From positions 62,001-126,000 of the forward strand of contig CAZVZG010000002.1 in NCBI GenBank assembly GCA_964630785.1: a stretch of DNA of 64,000 bases. The letters run 5' to 3'. The notes beneath the pieces are model-generated. The model saw only the letters and a program-made list of their open reading frames with translations. It was not told the origin of the DNA and made no database searches. The translations under genes and the position numbers were made by a program. The stretch is from JADLCX01 sp964630785 (GTDB lineage Bacteria; Planctomycetota; Phycisphaerae; Phycisphaerales; UBA1924). Below are positions 1 to 9,162 of this stretch, piece by piece; the stretch's first letter is position 1; the number at the start of each line of letters is the position of its first letter.

Positions 1-1475
1 GAGTCGATCGTCGGCGGTATGGCCGGGCCGGACAGGCGTGATCGCGTCATGATGAAGAAGTAGGAGTCGCCGAGCGCGGGGTCGCCCGACTTGACCATGG
101 CGCTCTGAAGCGTGGCCGTTGTGCCCGGCAGAAGCGACGAGACGTCAACGAACAACTGCGTGTGGACCACCTGGCCCGTGTTCAGCGGCGGGGAGACGAC
201 GTAATCGTGGACCACGCGCCCCATGTTGTCGCCGAAGCCCTGGTCGAGGACCTGCGAGCGTGGACCCAGGAACTGGAACAGATGCCCCGGGGCGTCCGGG
301 GCCGATTCGAGCGTGAACAGGCCCGTGAACGGCCCGAAGGGCAGGTTGCCCTGGTGCACGATCCCCTGCGGGTGCGGCAGCACTCGCGTCATCATGCCGT
401 TGTCGGGCCACTCAAAGTCGGACGCGACAAGGCTGTTGACCATGAACGTGGCCTGAGCGCAGGCCAGCGCCGGTGTGGTGTCGGTGTACACGCCCTCGAA
501 CTTCATGAGTGCCTCGGAGCACGACCCGCTCCTGCACATCGGCCAGGAACGTTGCCTCACTTGGACGACACGCGTCTCGCCCGGCATGAGCGTGATCGGT
601 TTGGTGATCGTCATGGTCGAGTTGGCGTCGGGGTCGGGCAGCGGCACGCACGGCGTCTGGAGCGGGTCGCCGAAGTCGATCGGCAGCGCATCGCCCGTGA
701 ACGGCGAACCGACCGAGCCCGGGCCGTCGCCCGAGCCCGGCGCGGCCGGGGGCGACATGGTGCTCAGGCGGCCGTTCTGGTTAGAGGTCGACGTGAACGT
801 GCCGGTCACCGAGTTGGCCGGGTCGTTGTTGGTCAGGACGACCACGTGCGTGCGCCCGTCGCCCGGGTGGGCCTGCACGTTCGCGGGCGTGATGAGCTGC
901 ATGTCCAGGCGCGGGATCGCCGGATTGCCCGGCGCGGGGTCGACCAGGCAGATCGTGATGTCGCCGAACCCGACGGTCACAACCCCGTCCGCCCAGGTCG
1001 TGGTCGCGCTGCCCGTGATCGTGCAGACTCGCGGCGGACCCGGCGGGAAGAAGAGCGTCACCACGCCGCCGTAGGCGCCGGGCGCCGGCGTAGGGATGAC
1101 GATCGATCCCGGCGGCGACGACGGTGGCGGCACGCACGCGCTGGTCAGCGTCACGGTCGTCGAGACCGGCGCGGGGCACGGCGGCATCGCGTTGGCCGTC
1201 GCGGAGACGAACACGCCCACCGGAATGGCCACCAGCCCGCCCACCGGGGCGACGACCATCGGCCCGGCGAAGGCCTTCACGAGCGAGGTCGATCGCGAGC
1301 ACACGATCGGCGGGGGCGCCCCGCACGCCAAGACGTGGTCCACGGTCAGCAGCGCCACGATGATGAGGACCAGAGCGGCATTGGCCCCGGCCCGGAGCCG
1401 CGCCCACGCCGGTGCGGGGCGTTCTGCGTTCCGCGGCTTCTTGTCGTGCGCGCACGGCGACATCGGTCGAAACAT
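1..1475 (-). CDS. Secreted protein of unknown function, 3' end beyond window
   Basis: This reading frame is open from an ATG at 1475 to the left edge (491 residues visible) and has no stop in the window. An AGAGGAGG ribosome site lies about 6 bases before the ATG. The N-terminus is long and positively charged (MFRPMSPCAHDKKPRNAERP), followed by a hydrophobic stretch near residues 33-50 (ANAALVLIIVALLTVDHVLA), so an exported or anchored protein is likely. The body is rich in Pro, Thr, Val and Gly, with immunoglobulin-like beta character and scattered Cys, and ends in the window at ...DSYFFIMTRSRL.... I recognise no family. Its neighbours are dockerin-tagged secreted proteins, so the missing C-terminus could carry the same tag, but this cannot be checked here. 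A sigma70-like promoter lies at 1639-1666. Confidence 0.7.
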   Translation of the reverse strand, partial: MFRPMSPCAHDKKPRNAERPAPAWARLRAGANAALVLIIVALLTVDHVLACGAPPPIVCSRSTSLVKAFAGPMVVAPVGGLVAIPVGVFVSATANAMPPCPAPVSTTVTLTSACVPPPSSPPGSIVIPTPAPGAYGGVVTLFFPPGPPRVCTITGSATTTWADGVVTVGFGDITICLVDPAPGNPAIPRLDMQLITPANVQAHPGDGRTHVVVLTNNDPANSVTGTFTSTSNQNGRLSTMSPPAAPGSGDGPGSVGSPFTGDALPIDFGDPLQTPCVPLPDPDANSTMTITKPITLMPGETRVVQVRQRSWPMCRSGSCSEALMKFEGVYTDTTPALACAQATFMVNSLVASDFEWPDNGMMTRVLPHPQGIVHQGNLPFGPFTGLFTLESAPDAPGHLFQFLGPRSQVLDQGFGDNMGRVVHDYVVSPPLNTGQVVHTQLFVDVSSLLPGTTATLQSAMVKSGDPALGDSYFFIMTRSRLSGPAIPPTID

Positions 1476-1638
1476 GAGCGACCTCCTCTTGACATGACGG
1501 GTTGCGGCGGCCCCACGGTGCCAGCATCGGGGTCGGCGGTGGGCTTGCGCGTCTCTGCGCGAGCGACCGGCGTGTGCGGGGTCGGTCGGCGAACGGGCGG
1601 GCTTGAACGGGCGCACGAGTCCGAGCGCCCGCAGTCTC

Positions 1639-1666
1639 ACGATACCTCCAGCCCGAAACGCGTCAA
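1639..1666 (-). promoter_or_regulatory. Putative sigma70-like promoter of the left-edge secreted gene
   Basis: On the minus strand TTGACG (1661-1666) and TATCGT (1639-1644) are separated by 16 bases. This gives a leader of about 155 bases before the ATG at 1475. Matches to consensus are 5/6 and 4/6. Inferred from sequence only. Confidence 0.4.
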
Positions 1667-1732
1667 TCCCCAATAGAGGTCAAAAATATCCGCAATAATG
1701 TGGCGACTGGCATGCTGTTGCGGGTGCAGATC

Positions 1733-1766
1733 AAACAGACCGGCCCGGCGCATCGCGCCGGGCCGG
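1733..1766 (-). terminator. Hairpin terminator of the P-domain/dockerin gene
   Basis: A perfect 12-bp inverted repeat (CCGGCCCGGCGC / GCGCCGGGCCGG, 1740-1751 and 1755-1766) with a 3-base loop. On the minus strand it is followed by GTCTGTTTGA, a short T-rich tail. It lies about 30 bases after the stop at 1797. A nearly identical hairpin follows the protease gene at 6009-6039. Confidence 0.65.
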
Positions 1767-1796
1767 CTGATCGTCGGCAGGTCGTGAGAACCACTT

Positions 1797-3749
1797 TCAG
1801 CAGCCGGTGAAGTACGCCCCGAGGAAGTCGAAGATGTCCTGCACAGTGACGCCGCCCGCGCCGTTGATGTCGGCTTGCGGGCTGAAGGTGAAGTACCCGG
1901 CGAGGAAGTCGAAGATGTCCTGCACGGTGACGCCGCCGGCGTGGTTGTAATCGGCCAGGCAGCAGGGGCTGGTGTTGTTCACGCCGAACGCGTTGCACAC
2001 CGTGCCTGCGCCCGAGAACGAGGTGTTGGCGCCGGTGCAGGCGTCGGCGGTGGTCGCGGTGCACGTGCTGCCGCGGCAGCAGGCGCCCGTCTGGGGCGTG
2101 CACGGGTCGGGCGAGCAAGTGGGAGCGGAGTTCCAGGCGCCGCCCATGTTCGAGCACTCGGCGAACGCACGGACCGAGCACGGGCCGCCGCTCGTGCAGC
2201 ACGCGCCCGCGGTGCAAGGCTCGGGGTTGCCGCCGTTGACCGAGACCCCGAAGAGGCCGAGGTTGCCCGTCACGCCGCTCTTGGCGTCGGTGATGGTGAG
2301 TGTCCACGTGCCGGCGAGCGGGATGCCGCCGAACCCGGCCGGGCTCGGGGCGCTCAGCGAGACCACCGTGCCGCCGCAGGACGTGGGTTTGTAGCGCCCG
2401 CCGAACGCCGGCTGGCTCGTACCGAGCGAAGACAGGTAGTCGCTGATGCTCTGCGGAGCGTCGTCCTGGAAGATGAAGTTGCCGTCCATCGAGTGGCCGG
2501 GGCCGATCGGCATCGTTGTGCAGTTGTTGGTCGAGCCGAACCGGTTGAGCAGCTCCACGGTGGTGCCGTTGGGGCCGGTGAGCTGGAGCTTCACGTCCAT
2601 GAGGCGGCCGTGGTACATGCCGACCCACACCTCGAGGTTCTGGATCACGGCCGGGTCGGTCACGGTGATCGTCGAGGTCGTGACGCCCGGCGTGTCGGGG
2701 TTGGACCCGCCTCCGCCGAAGGTCGCGTCGGTCAGCGGCAGCAGGGCGTCGCCCGGCTGCGGCGGCGTGTGCTGGTAGTACCTCGCGTGCTGGGGCACGA
2801 TGCTGCATGTGACATACTGGCCCAGCCATGTGCCCTCCACGGCGTTGCACGCCGATTCGATCTGGATGAAGCACACGCCGCTCACACAGCACGCCCCGGC
2901 GGGCGGGCAGGCGGGCGCGCCGCACGCCGTGTTGTCGCCCTGGTAGATCGCGTCAACCGTGCCCGCGCACGCCTGGGCCGTGCGCAGAGCACACCCGCCG
3001 TCGGGCAGGCAGCACGCGCCCGCGGCCGGGCATGTTTCGGGAGAGCACACACCGCCGCCCGTCCACGAGCCATTGAGGCACGCCGCCAGGCTCGTCACGA
3101 TGCAGTACCCGTCGCCGGGGCAGCAAGCACCCGTGGCCGCGCCGGGCTGGGCGATGGTCAGGCTCTCGAGAGCGATCGATGCGGCGCTGTTGCCGTAGTC
3201 GAGCGACCACTGCCTGAAGTCGAACGAGCTCGCCGGGTAGGTGCCGACGATGTCGGCCGGGACGGACGACGACCAGAGGTTGCCCGTGCTCTGGCTGATC
3301 TCGAACGACATGTTGTAGACCAGTTGCGACGTGACCGGAGCGCCCACGGGGATCAGCCCGACCACGTCCGCGGCCCCGAAGATGTAGAAACCGTCCGCAA
3401 CAGGAGCGTTGTTGGTGGTGTTGATCACCGGGTTGAAGGCGTTGGTGAGCTTGAGCGCCAGCGTCTGGCCGCGGACGGTCATGCGGAACGTGCCGGGCAC
3501 GAACTGGATGCTGCGGATGTCGCCGGTGGGGTAGGTGCTGAGCACGGTTCCGGGCTCGGTCATCTCGAAGGTCATGTAGACCGAGTCGCCGGCGCGGACG
3601 CCGGCCCACGGGCAGGGGCTCAGCCCCGCACCGCACTGATCGAGGTTGCCGCCCGCGATGTGCCCGCGGGCTTCGACGGTGATGTTGGCCTGTGCGGCGG
3701 CCGCGTAACCGAGCACGGCGGCCAGCGTGACGAGCAGTCGAGAGATCAT
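1797..3749 (-). CDS. Secreted Cys-repeat protein with P-domain-like module and GC-type dockerin tag
   Basis: The protein is 650 aa. The start is the ATG at 3749, because AAGGAG sits 8 bases upstream and a clear signal peptide follows (MISRLLVTLAAVLGYAAAAQA). Order of parts: a beta-rich domain of unknown family (about 22-205); three six-Cys 'GACC' repeats (206-315); a proprotein-convertase P-domain-like sandwich (about 340-507, with VWVGMYHGRLMDVKLQLTGP and GTWTLTITD); two more Cys repeats (515-597); and paired dockerin-like loops (598-650, VTVQDIFDFL twice) ending YFTGC. It has no protease catalytic domain, so the P-domain acts without the partner it usually accompanies. It is probably a structural surface or matrix protein exported by Sec. 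A GC hairpin follows the stop. Architecture is seen directly; function is inferred. Confidence 0.85.
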   Translation of the reverse strand: MISRLLVTLAAVLGYAAAAQANITVEARGHIAGGNLDQCGAGLSPCPWAGVRAGDSVYMTFEMTEPGTVLSTYPTGDIRSIQFVPGTFRMTVRGQTLALKLTNAFNPVINTTNNAPVADGFYIFGAADVVGLIPVGAPVTSQLVYNMSFEISQSTGNLWSSSVPADIVGTYPASSFDFRQWSLDYGNSAASIALESLTIAQPGAATGACCPGDGYCIVTSLAACLNGSWTGGGVCSPETCPAAGACCLPDGGCALRTAQACAGTVDAIYQGDNTACGAPACPPAGACCVSGVCFIQIESACNAVEGTWLGQYVTCSIVPQHARYYQHTPPQPGDALLPLTDATFGGGGSNPDTPGVTTSTITVTDPAVIQNLEVWVGMYHGRLMDVKLQLTGPNGTTVELLNRFGSTNNCTTMPIGPGHSMDGNFIFQDDAPQSISDYLSSLGTSQPAFGGRYKPTSCGGTVVSLSAPSPAGFGGIPLAGTWTLTITDAKSGVTGNLGLFGVSVNGGNPEPCTAGACCTSGGPCSVRAFAECSNMGGAWNSAPTCSPDPCTPQTGACCRGSTCTATTADACTGANTSFSGAGTVCNAFGVNNTSPCCLADYNHAGGVTVQDIFDFLAGYFTFSPQADINGAGGVTVQDIFDFLGAYFTGC

Positions 3750-3816
3750 GTCTAGCTCCTTGCGACCGACCCTCGGCGCGATCGGCGCAAAGGGGCGGAC
3801 CGCGACCGGTGTACTA

Positions 3817-3854
3817 CGAGAAACGAACGCAGAGGCGGGAGGCTCCTGCGTTCG
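3817..3854 (-). terminator. Putative hairpin terminator after the NxxGxxAF gene
   Basis: The 9-base arms CGAACGCAG (3824-3832) and CTGCGTTCG (3846-3854) pair perfectly. On the minus strand the hairpin is followed by TTTCTCG. It lies about 100 bases past the stop at 3952, which is distant, so a leader element of the next gene is the alternative. Confidence 0.4.
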
Positions 3855-3951
3855 GGTGTTGGTCCGGTCGAACGGGGAAGCAACGAAGGGGAGCTTCGTC
3901 GTGCAACCCCGCCGGACACGGGGCCGCAATGAAGCAGAGGCCGGGAGTGGA

Positions 3952-5703
3952 TCAGGCGCGCCGACGCCGGAGAGCCGCCAGCGTCCCGAGCCCCAAGAGC
4001 GACATGGCGCCTGGAGACGGGATGTGGGTCACGAACGCCCCGCCCGTGCCGTCGGTGAACTGAAGAGTGAAGGCGAGGTCTCCAGAGTTGTTGAAGCCGG
4101 AAACGCGGCCGTCCTCGTTGCCAGTGTTTCCAGCGAAGTTGATGCTCTGGATGAGGTGCGAGTTCCCCAGAGCGTCCACGAACGTCGTGCCCGAGCGGGC
4201 GACGAGGATCCGTTCGCCGGTGGTGTCAACGGCCCACAGGGATGCGCCGTTGCCCAGTCCCACGCTCACGCCGGGCCCGGAGAGATTCGCCGTGAAGGCG
4301 ACCTGGCCCAGCGCGTTGAGCGACAGGTTGCTGATGCCGCTGAGGGTCGAGGTGCCCATCCCGTCGGTGGTGAGCGGGTCGGGCGAGAAGCCGATGTCGC
4401 CGACGCGGGCCACGCGGTGCGTGTCGCCGTTGGCGTCTCGGAGCAGCACGGCCTGGCCGCCGCTGCTCATGTTGGCCGTGTACAGCAACTGGTCGGCGTG
4501 GTTGAGCAGTGTGGTGGCGAACGTCGCGGAAGCGCCGTAGTTGAGCCCGGCGAACTCGGCCAGCGGCGTGGTGTTGTCGCTGATCGCGTACACCGGCCCG
4601 ACGGGGTCGTTCGATCCGGCCAGGCGGCGGAGCGTGCCCGTGCCCGCGTCGGTGAACAGGGCGCTGGCGACCGTCTGGGTCGCGCCCTGTCGGAGCGAGG
4701 ACGTGTAGGCGACGTGGCCGAGGTTGTTGAAACCGATGGCGCCCGAGCCGAGCGAGCGGTACACGTCGGCCGAAGCGGCGCCGGTGGAGTCGGGGGCCGG
4801 GCTGCCCGCGCGGGCGATCACGTCGTTCGTGCCGCTCCGGTTGCTGATGATCGCGACCGAGTTGCCGCTGGAGCCGGTCACGATCGCGCTCCCCTGCAGG
4901 GTGGAAGACACCGCGTAATGCCCGCCGTTGTTGAACGCCAAAGTGCTCTGGGAGAACGCGCTGAGCTTGGTGTCGGTCGAGGTTCCGCCGAGCCCGGCGA
5001 ACCAATCGGTCCCGCGCACGACGGGCGTGACGTTCGCGTTGGTCCCGCCGCTGTTGTCGCCCGTGCCGATGAAGATTGCCGATGAGTTGTTGTTCCCCGA
5101 GGTGATGGCCACCGGCGGGGTGCCGGTCCCGACGGTCAGCGCGCCCACGTAGGCGCAGACGCCCGACTGATTGAACAGCGGCATGCCGCTCGCGATCGGG
5201 CCGGTCGAATACGTCGCGTCGCCCGTGCCGGGCGCCACGTCGCCCGCGAGCGCCACGCGCGACATCGTGCCGCCCTGGCTCGCGAACACGCCCTTATTGG
5301 AGGTGTATCGGAAGGCGATATCGCCCGCGTCGTTGAGTTGGACCGTGTTGTAGCCGCCGGAGCCTGCGGCGTAGGTTCCCCCGCCCGGCTGGGCCCCGCC
5401 CTCGCGAGCGACGGCGCTGTTGGTGCCCGACACCAACGGCAGCGCCCTGAACCACACGCCCTCGGGCGAGAACGCGCTCGCGATCGTGCTGCCGCGGAAG
5501 GCCACCTGCCCGGAGCTGTTGATCGCCGGGGTGCTGTCAACCAGCGAAAAGGTCACGCCCGATCCCAGACCCGGGCCGTAACCGCCGTCGGTCCCCGTCA
5601 GCGCGACGGTGCGGAACCCGATCGACGCCGACGCGGCCGAGCCGGCGGCAAACACGATCGCGGCCGCCATGAGCGGCGCGCACGAGCCAAGTCGAGTGCC
5701 CAT
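3952..5703 (-). CDS. Choice-of-anchor NxxGxxAF tandem-repeat secreted protein
   Basis: The protein is 583 aa. The start ATG at 5703 has GGAGAGGAG upstream and opens a signal peptide (MGTRLGSCAPLMAAAIVFAA...SASA). At least eight degenerate NxxGxxAF units are visible: INSSGQVAF, LNDAGDIAF, FNQSGVCAY, FNNGGHYAV, FNNLGHVAY, LNHADQLLY, LNALGQVAF and FNNSGDLAF. This matches the repeat that NCBI calls choice-of-anchor NxxGxxAF, thought to form a beta-propeller-like surface protein. The C-terminus (PSPGAMSLLGLGTLAALRRRRA) is a short hydrophobic helix followed by Arg, a PEP-CTERM-like sorting tail with PSPG in place of PEP. It is therefore probably sorted by an exosortase-type enzyme not present in this window. 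No enzymatic motif is seen. Confidence 0.85.
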   Translation of the reverse strand: MGTRLGSCAPLMAAAIVFAAGSAASASIGFRTVALTGTDGGYGPGLGSGVTFSLVDSTPAINSSGQVAFRGSTIASAFSPEGVWFRALPLVSGTNSAVAREGGAQPGGGTYAAGSGGYNTVQLNDAGDIAFRYTSNKGVFASQGGTMSRVALAGDVAPGTGDATYSTGPIASGMPLFNQSGVCAYVGALTVGTGTPPVAITSGNNNSSAIFIGTGDNSGGTNANVTPVVRGTDWFAGLGGTSTDTKLSAFSQSTLAFNNGGHYAVSSTLQGSAIVTGSSGNSVAIISNRSGTNDVIARAGSPAPDSTGAASADVYRSLGSGAIGFNNLGHVAYTSSLRQGATQTVASALFTDAGTGTLRRLAGSNDPVGPVYAISDNTTPLAEFAGLNYGASATFATTLLNHADQLLYTANMSSGGQAVLLRDANGDTHRVARVGDIGFSPDPLTTDGMGTSTLSGISNLSLNALGQVAFTANLSGPGVSVGLGNGASLWAVDTTGERILVARSGTTFVDALGNSHLIQSINFAGNTGNEDGRVSGFNNSGDLAFTLQFTDGTGGAFVTHIPSPGAMSLLGLGTLAALRRRRA

Positions 5704-6067
5704 CTTTCTCTCCTCTCCAAAAAGTCTGCGTCTGTATCCAATCCGCCTCGGACGAGGCGGTTCTCTCTCTAAGACGGCGTGCCCGGTGGTGGTCTTCAGG
5801 CCGAGATTTGCGGTTTTCACCCCGCGATTGACTCGGGCGGTCGGTCAAGACTATCAGACACTGCCAAGGATGCAATCATTCTGATCCGTTTTCTACAGAG
5901 ATTTTGACGAAACAATGCAGGTGTACTGACCAGTAGTTCGGATCATGTAAGGGTATGCCAGGTTGCGGGACGCGCCGAAAGTCCCTTTGCTGGTTCTCAA
6001 CGGCGGAAAGCCGGCCCGACGCATCGCGCCGGGCCGGCTGGTCGTCATCTGAACTGTGGCTCCCGAT
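5704..6067. other. Intergenic region, 364 bp
   Basis: Between the NxxGxxAF gene start and the subtilisin stop. It holds a 5'-leader hairpin at 5743-5760 (CCGCCTC GGAC GAGGCGG) about 40 bases before the ATG at 5703, and the terminator hairpin at 6009-6039. The stretch 5860-5960 is unusually AT-rich and probably contains the promoter, but no clear pair of hexamers can be fixed. No gene supported. Confidence 0.55.
6005..6039 (-). terminator. Hairpin terminator of the subtilisin gene
   Basis: Arms AGCCGGCCCG (6009-6018) and CGGGCCGGCT (6030-6039) with loop ACGCATCGCGC, followed on the minus strand by TTTCC. It is almost the same sequence as the hairpin at 1740-1766, including the shared flank GCTGRTCGTC. 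Confidence 0.55.
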
Positions 6068-8899
6068 TCAGCAGCCGCCGCCGAAATACGCCGCGAGGAA
6101 GTCGAAGATGTCCTGGACGGTGATGCCGCCGAAGAAGTTGAAGTTGGCCCGCGGGTCATTGGCGAAGTAGGCGGCGAGGAAGTCGAAGATGTCCTGCACG
6201 CTCACCGCGCCCGAGAGGTTGAAGTCGGCGGGGCAGGGCGTGAAGGTGAAGTCGAAGGTCAGGTCGCCGCCGGCGGCGTTCGCGCCGTAGGCCGCGGCCT
6301 TGAAGCGGTAGGTGATGCCCGCGTCAACGACCAGGTCGTTGATCTCGGAAGTGAGCGACGGGGGGGCGTCGTCGTCGCAGGCGACGTAGATCGGCGGGGT
6401 GAGGCAGAGGATCTGGCCGTTGCCGAAGTCGGCGAACGTGCCGCACGGGCCGCGCCACACGCTCAGCACGGTGTCGTAGCTCGAACCCGCGGTGCTGAGG
6501 TCGAAGCGGCCGATGGTCGGCGTGGTGAACTCGTACCACACGGATCGGCTCGTGCCCACGTTGCCCACCTCGCACGGCTCGTTGCCCTCGCAGGGCGTGG
6601 TCGTGGCCGCGCCGGTGCAGGTGTTGAGCACCAGGTGGTTGAAGGGGATGTCGAAGGCGTCGGAGCAGAGGTCGTTGGAGGCCGACGGGGGATCGAAGAG
6701 GAAGTTGAAGTCGAGCGAGCCACCGGCGTTGTTGACGCCGTAGGCGGAGACCTTGATGTAGTAGGTCTGGCCGGCGTTCAGGTGCAGGTCGGTGATCTGG
6801 CTCTGGGTGCCGGTGCCGGAATCGTCGTCGCAACTGACCTGCACGGCGCTGTCGCAGTCGCCGCGCCACACGCTCAGGACGGTGTCGTAGTCGCTGCCGT
6901 TGGTGTTGACGCTGAGGTCGCCGCTGCACGCGGGTTCGTAGCGGTACCAGACGCTGTGGCTGACGCCGACGCCGCCGCCCTCGCAGCTCTCGTCGAGCTC
7001 CTCGGGCACCTCGCTGGCGTTGGCGACGCTGAAGTCCGCCGGCGCGTAAGCGTTCGTGACGATCGGGGTCGCCAAAAGGCACCAGTTGTTCTGCGGGAAC
7101 ACCGAGCGGATCGAGTCGTTGACGTTGGGGAAGCCCCAGCCGAAGCCCGTGTCGTACCCGGCTGTGCCCATGTCGGTGCAGTAGAAGTCCATGAGCAGGC
7201 GGATGAAGTTGTCGTCGCCCTGGGGATAGGCGGACCAGATGAGGGCCGCGCAGCCCGCGGCGAAGGGCGAGGCCGCGCTGGTGCCGCTGAACGTGGTGTA
7301 GTCGGTGCCGCTGTAGCCCACGCTGCCGGAGCGGTCGGTGGAGCGGACATTGGTGCCCGGCGCGGAGAAGTCCAGCCCTGTGCCGTAGTTGCTGAAACTC
7401 GAGCGCGTCGCGTCGGAGTCGATGGCGGCCACCGACTGGACTGTCGAGAGGCGGGCCGGGTATCCGAGAGCCGCGTCGCCGATGTTGTCGGCTCCGCCGT
7501 TGCCGGCGGAGGCGAAGTGGAGCATGCCGTTGGCGGCGGTGCTGTTGTAGGTGTCGGTGAGCAGGTCGGTCTCGCCGGTGCCGTAGCTGCCGTTGCTGAT
7601 GCGTGCGCCCTGGCTCTCGCCCCAGAGCAGGGCGTTGGCGAGGCGCACGTCGAGCGTCGTAGGCGTGCCACCGACGCTGCCCCACGCGCCGCCGCACGGA
7701 TCGCCCGGGGCGGGCTCGGGGGTCGTTCCGACTTTGGCCGAGAGCACGCGGCAGTTGGGGCATACGCCCGCGCCGCCGATGGAGTTGTTGATCCGCCCGG
7801 CGATGATGCCCGCCACGGGCGTGCCGTGGTTGTCGCACGAGGTGACGGGCTGGCCGATGCCGAACCCGCCGACCGACCCGTTGCTGAAGTCCTTGCCGGT
7901 GAGCTGGTTGAGGTCGGGGTGGAACTGGTCGGAGCCCAGGTCCAGACACAGCACGACCACGGCGGGATTGCCGCGGGTGAGCTCCCAGGCGTCGTCGGCA
8001 TCGCAATCGAAGCCGAGCACAAACCCGGTGCCTCCGGGGTTGCGCCATCCCCACATGCTGCCTGCGCCGTAGTACTGGTCGTTGGGCGCGTAGACGTGCA
8101 TGTCCATCGTCGAGAGCTGCGTGGGGCAGGCCCACGCCAAGTTCGGATCGAGGGCGAGCTCGTTGGCGGTGCGGAGCACGACAAAGCCGTTGCGCTCGCC
8201 GGTGGAGATGCGTGCCGCGCCGGACAGGCCCGCGGGCTCGTTTTCGACAATCCGGGCGTTCTTGGTGGTTTGGCGGATGGTCTCGGCGGCCGCGAGCACG
8301 TTGGCCTGGCTCACGCGCAGGTTGATCTCGGGCATGAAGGCGACGAACCCGCCCTCAATCTCGGGGTGGTGGAACACGGGTCCGGCGAAGGTGAAACGGG
8401 CATCGGTCAGGAGGAGGTTGATGACCGCATCCACGGCCGCGGCGTCGGCGAGCGGGGCGGCCGGCTCGATCATGACGTAGCCGCTCACGCTGCATTCGCG
8501 CACGGCCGCGACGGGCACACCGATCACCCTCGCGGCCAGTTCCACGGCCTGAGGTCCGCCGGGTTTTTCGGCTTCGGTGAACGCCGCGAGGATCAGTCGG
8601 CCGTCGATGCGCATCGGCACGGCCCGGCCGGCGCAGACGTAATAGGTTGGGAGTTCGGCGGCCCGCAGGTCGGCGGGCACGTCGCGCGCGGGCCGGTCCC
8701 AGGGCGCCAGACGGCGGGGCTTGTCAGGTGTCGCGGGCTCGAACTTGCCTGTCGCGCCATCGGGCTGCTGCAAAAAGGTCGCCCGGACCGACGCGGCATC
8801 CGCCGGTGGGGTCTGGTTGGTGGCCCGGTCGGCCGCGTGGGCCCAGCCCGCCGCCGCCACGATGGCCGCCGCCGACACTCGATAACACATCTTCATCAT
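6068..8899 (-). CDS. S8 subtilisin-like secreted protease with two PPC-like domains and GC-type dockerin tag
   Basis: The protein is 943 aa. The ATG at 8899 is preferred because GGGAG lies 8 bases upstream and MMKMCYRVSAAAIVAAAGWA forms a signal peptide; an in-frame ATG 21 bases upstream is the alternative. A pro-region spans roughly 25-290. The catalytic residues are visible: Asp320 in CLDLG, His358 in DNHGT, oxyanion Asn467 in ASAGNGG and Ser541 in SGTSAASP. Two bacterial pre-peptidase C-terminal-like domains follow (about 620-735 and 745-885; each has SVWY and DTVLSVWRG). The tail 888-943 is a paired dockerin tag ending YFGGGC; its second Ca loop is degenerate (NFNFFGG). It probably cleaves proteins at the cell surface while anchored through the tag. 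Confidence 0.93.
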   Translation of the reverse strand: MMKMCYRVSAAAIVAAAGWAHAADRATNQTPPADAASVRATFLQQPDGATGKFEPATPDKPRRLAPWDRPARDVPADLRAAELPTYYVCAGRAVPMRIDGRLILAAFTEAEKPGGPQAVELAARVIGVPVAAVRECSVSGYVMIEPAAPLADAAAVDAVINLLLTDARFTFAGPVFHHPEIEGGFVAFMPEINLRVSQANVLAAAETIRQTTKNARIVENEPAGLSGAARISTGERNGFVVLRTANELALDPNLAWACPTQLSTMDMHVYAPNDQYYGAGSMWGWRNPGGTGFVLGFDCDADDAWELTRGNPAVVVLCLDLGSDQFHPDLNQLTGKDFSNGSVGGFGIGQPVTSCDNHGTPVAGIIAGRINNSIGGAGVCPNCRVLSAKVGTTPEPAPGDPCGGAWGSVGGTPTTLDVRLANALLWGESQGARISNGSYGTGETDLLTDTYNSTAANGMLHFASAGNGGADNIGDAALGYPARLSTVQSVAAIDSDATRSSFSNYGTGLDFSAPGTNVRSTDRSGSVGYSGTDYTTFSGTSAASPFAAGCAALIWSAYPQGDDNFIRLLMDFYCTDMGTAGYDTGFGWGFPNVNDSIRSVFPQNNWCLLATPIVTNAYAPADFSVANASEVPEELDESCEGGGVGVSHSVWYRYEPACSGDLSVNTNGSDYDTVLSVWRGDCDSAVQVSCDDDSGTGTQSQITDLHLNAGQTYYIKVSAYGVNNAGGSLDFNFLFDPPSASNDLCSDAFDIPFNHLVLNTCTGAATTTPCEGNEPCEVGNVGTSRSVWYEFTTPTIGRFDLSTAGSSYDTVLSVWRGPCGTFADFGNGQILCLTPPIYVACDDDAPPSLTSEINDLVVDAGITYRFKAAAYGANAAGGDLTFDFTFTPCPADFNLSGAVSVQDIFDFLAAYFANDPRANFNFFGGITVQDIFDFLAAYFGGGC

Positions 8900-9162
8900 G
8901 GGTGGTACTCCCGTGGTCAAAGGGTCCGGGTCGATCGGTGCTCGACCCTTGCCGAAGGGCGGCCCTGGGCCTCGGCTTCACCCCCCCCGCCCGACCATTG
9001 AGCGGATGGGCGCGGGCTGTGTGACCGCCCCGCCGCGCCGTTTGCACAAATCTCTGGGTTGGCGGGCGAGAAATGCCGACGTTTCGGTCTGTTGAGCCCG
9101 GTCCGAACGGGCGGGCTCGTGGGGCGAGCGCCAGACCCGCAGTATCCTTGCTTCCAGAGCTC

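Larger units (their letters stand above)
1476..1796. other. Intergenic region, 321 bp
   Basis: Between two minus-strand secreted genes. It holds the putative promoter at 1639-1666 and the hairpin terminator at 1740-1766. The AT-rich segment 1670-1700 stands out against the very GC-rich background. No supported gene. Confidence 0.6.

Noticed and set aside
5893..6159. Small 88-codon minus-strand frame between the NxxGxxAF and subtilisin genes
   Set aside because: It overlaps the terminator hairpin and the end of the subtilisin gene in another frame; no ribosome site and no similarity.
6056..9001. Open frame of 981 codons on the plus strand opposite the subtilisin gene
   Set aside because: It is antisense to a gene with an intact catalytic triad, consists of Arg/Ala/Gly/Val-rich low-complexity sequence and results from high GC in third codon positions.
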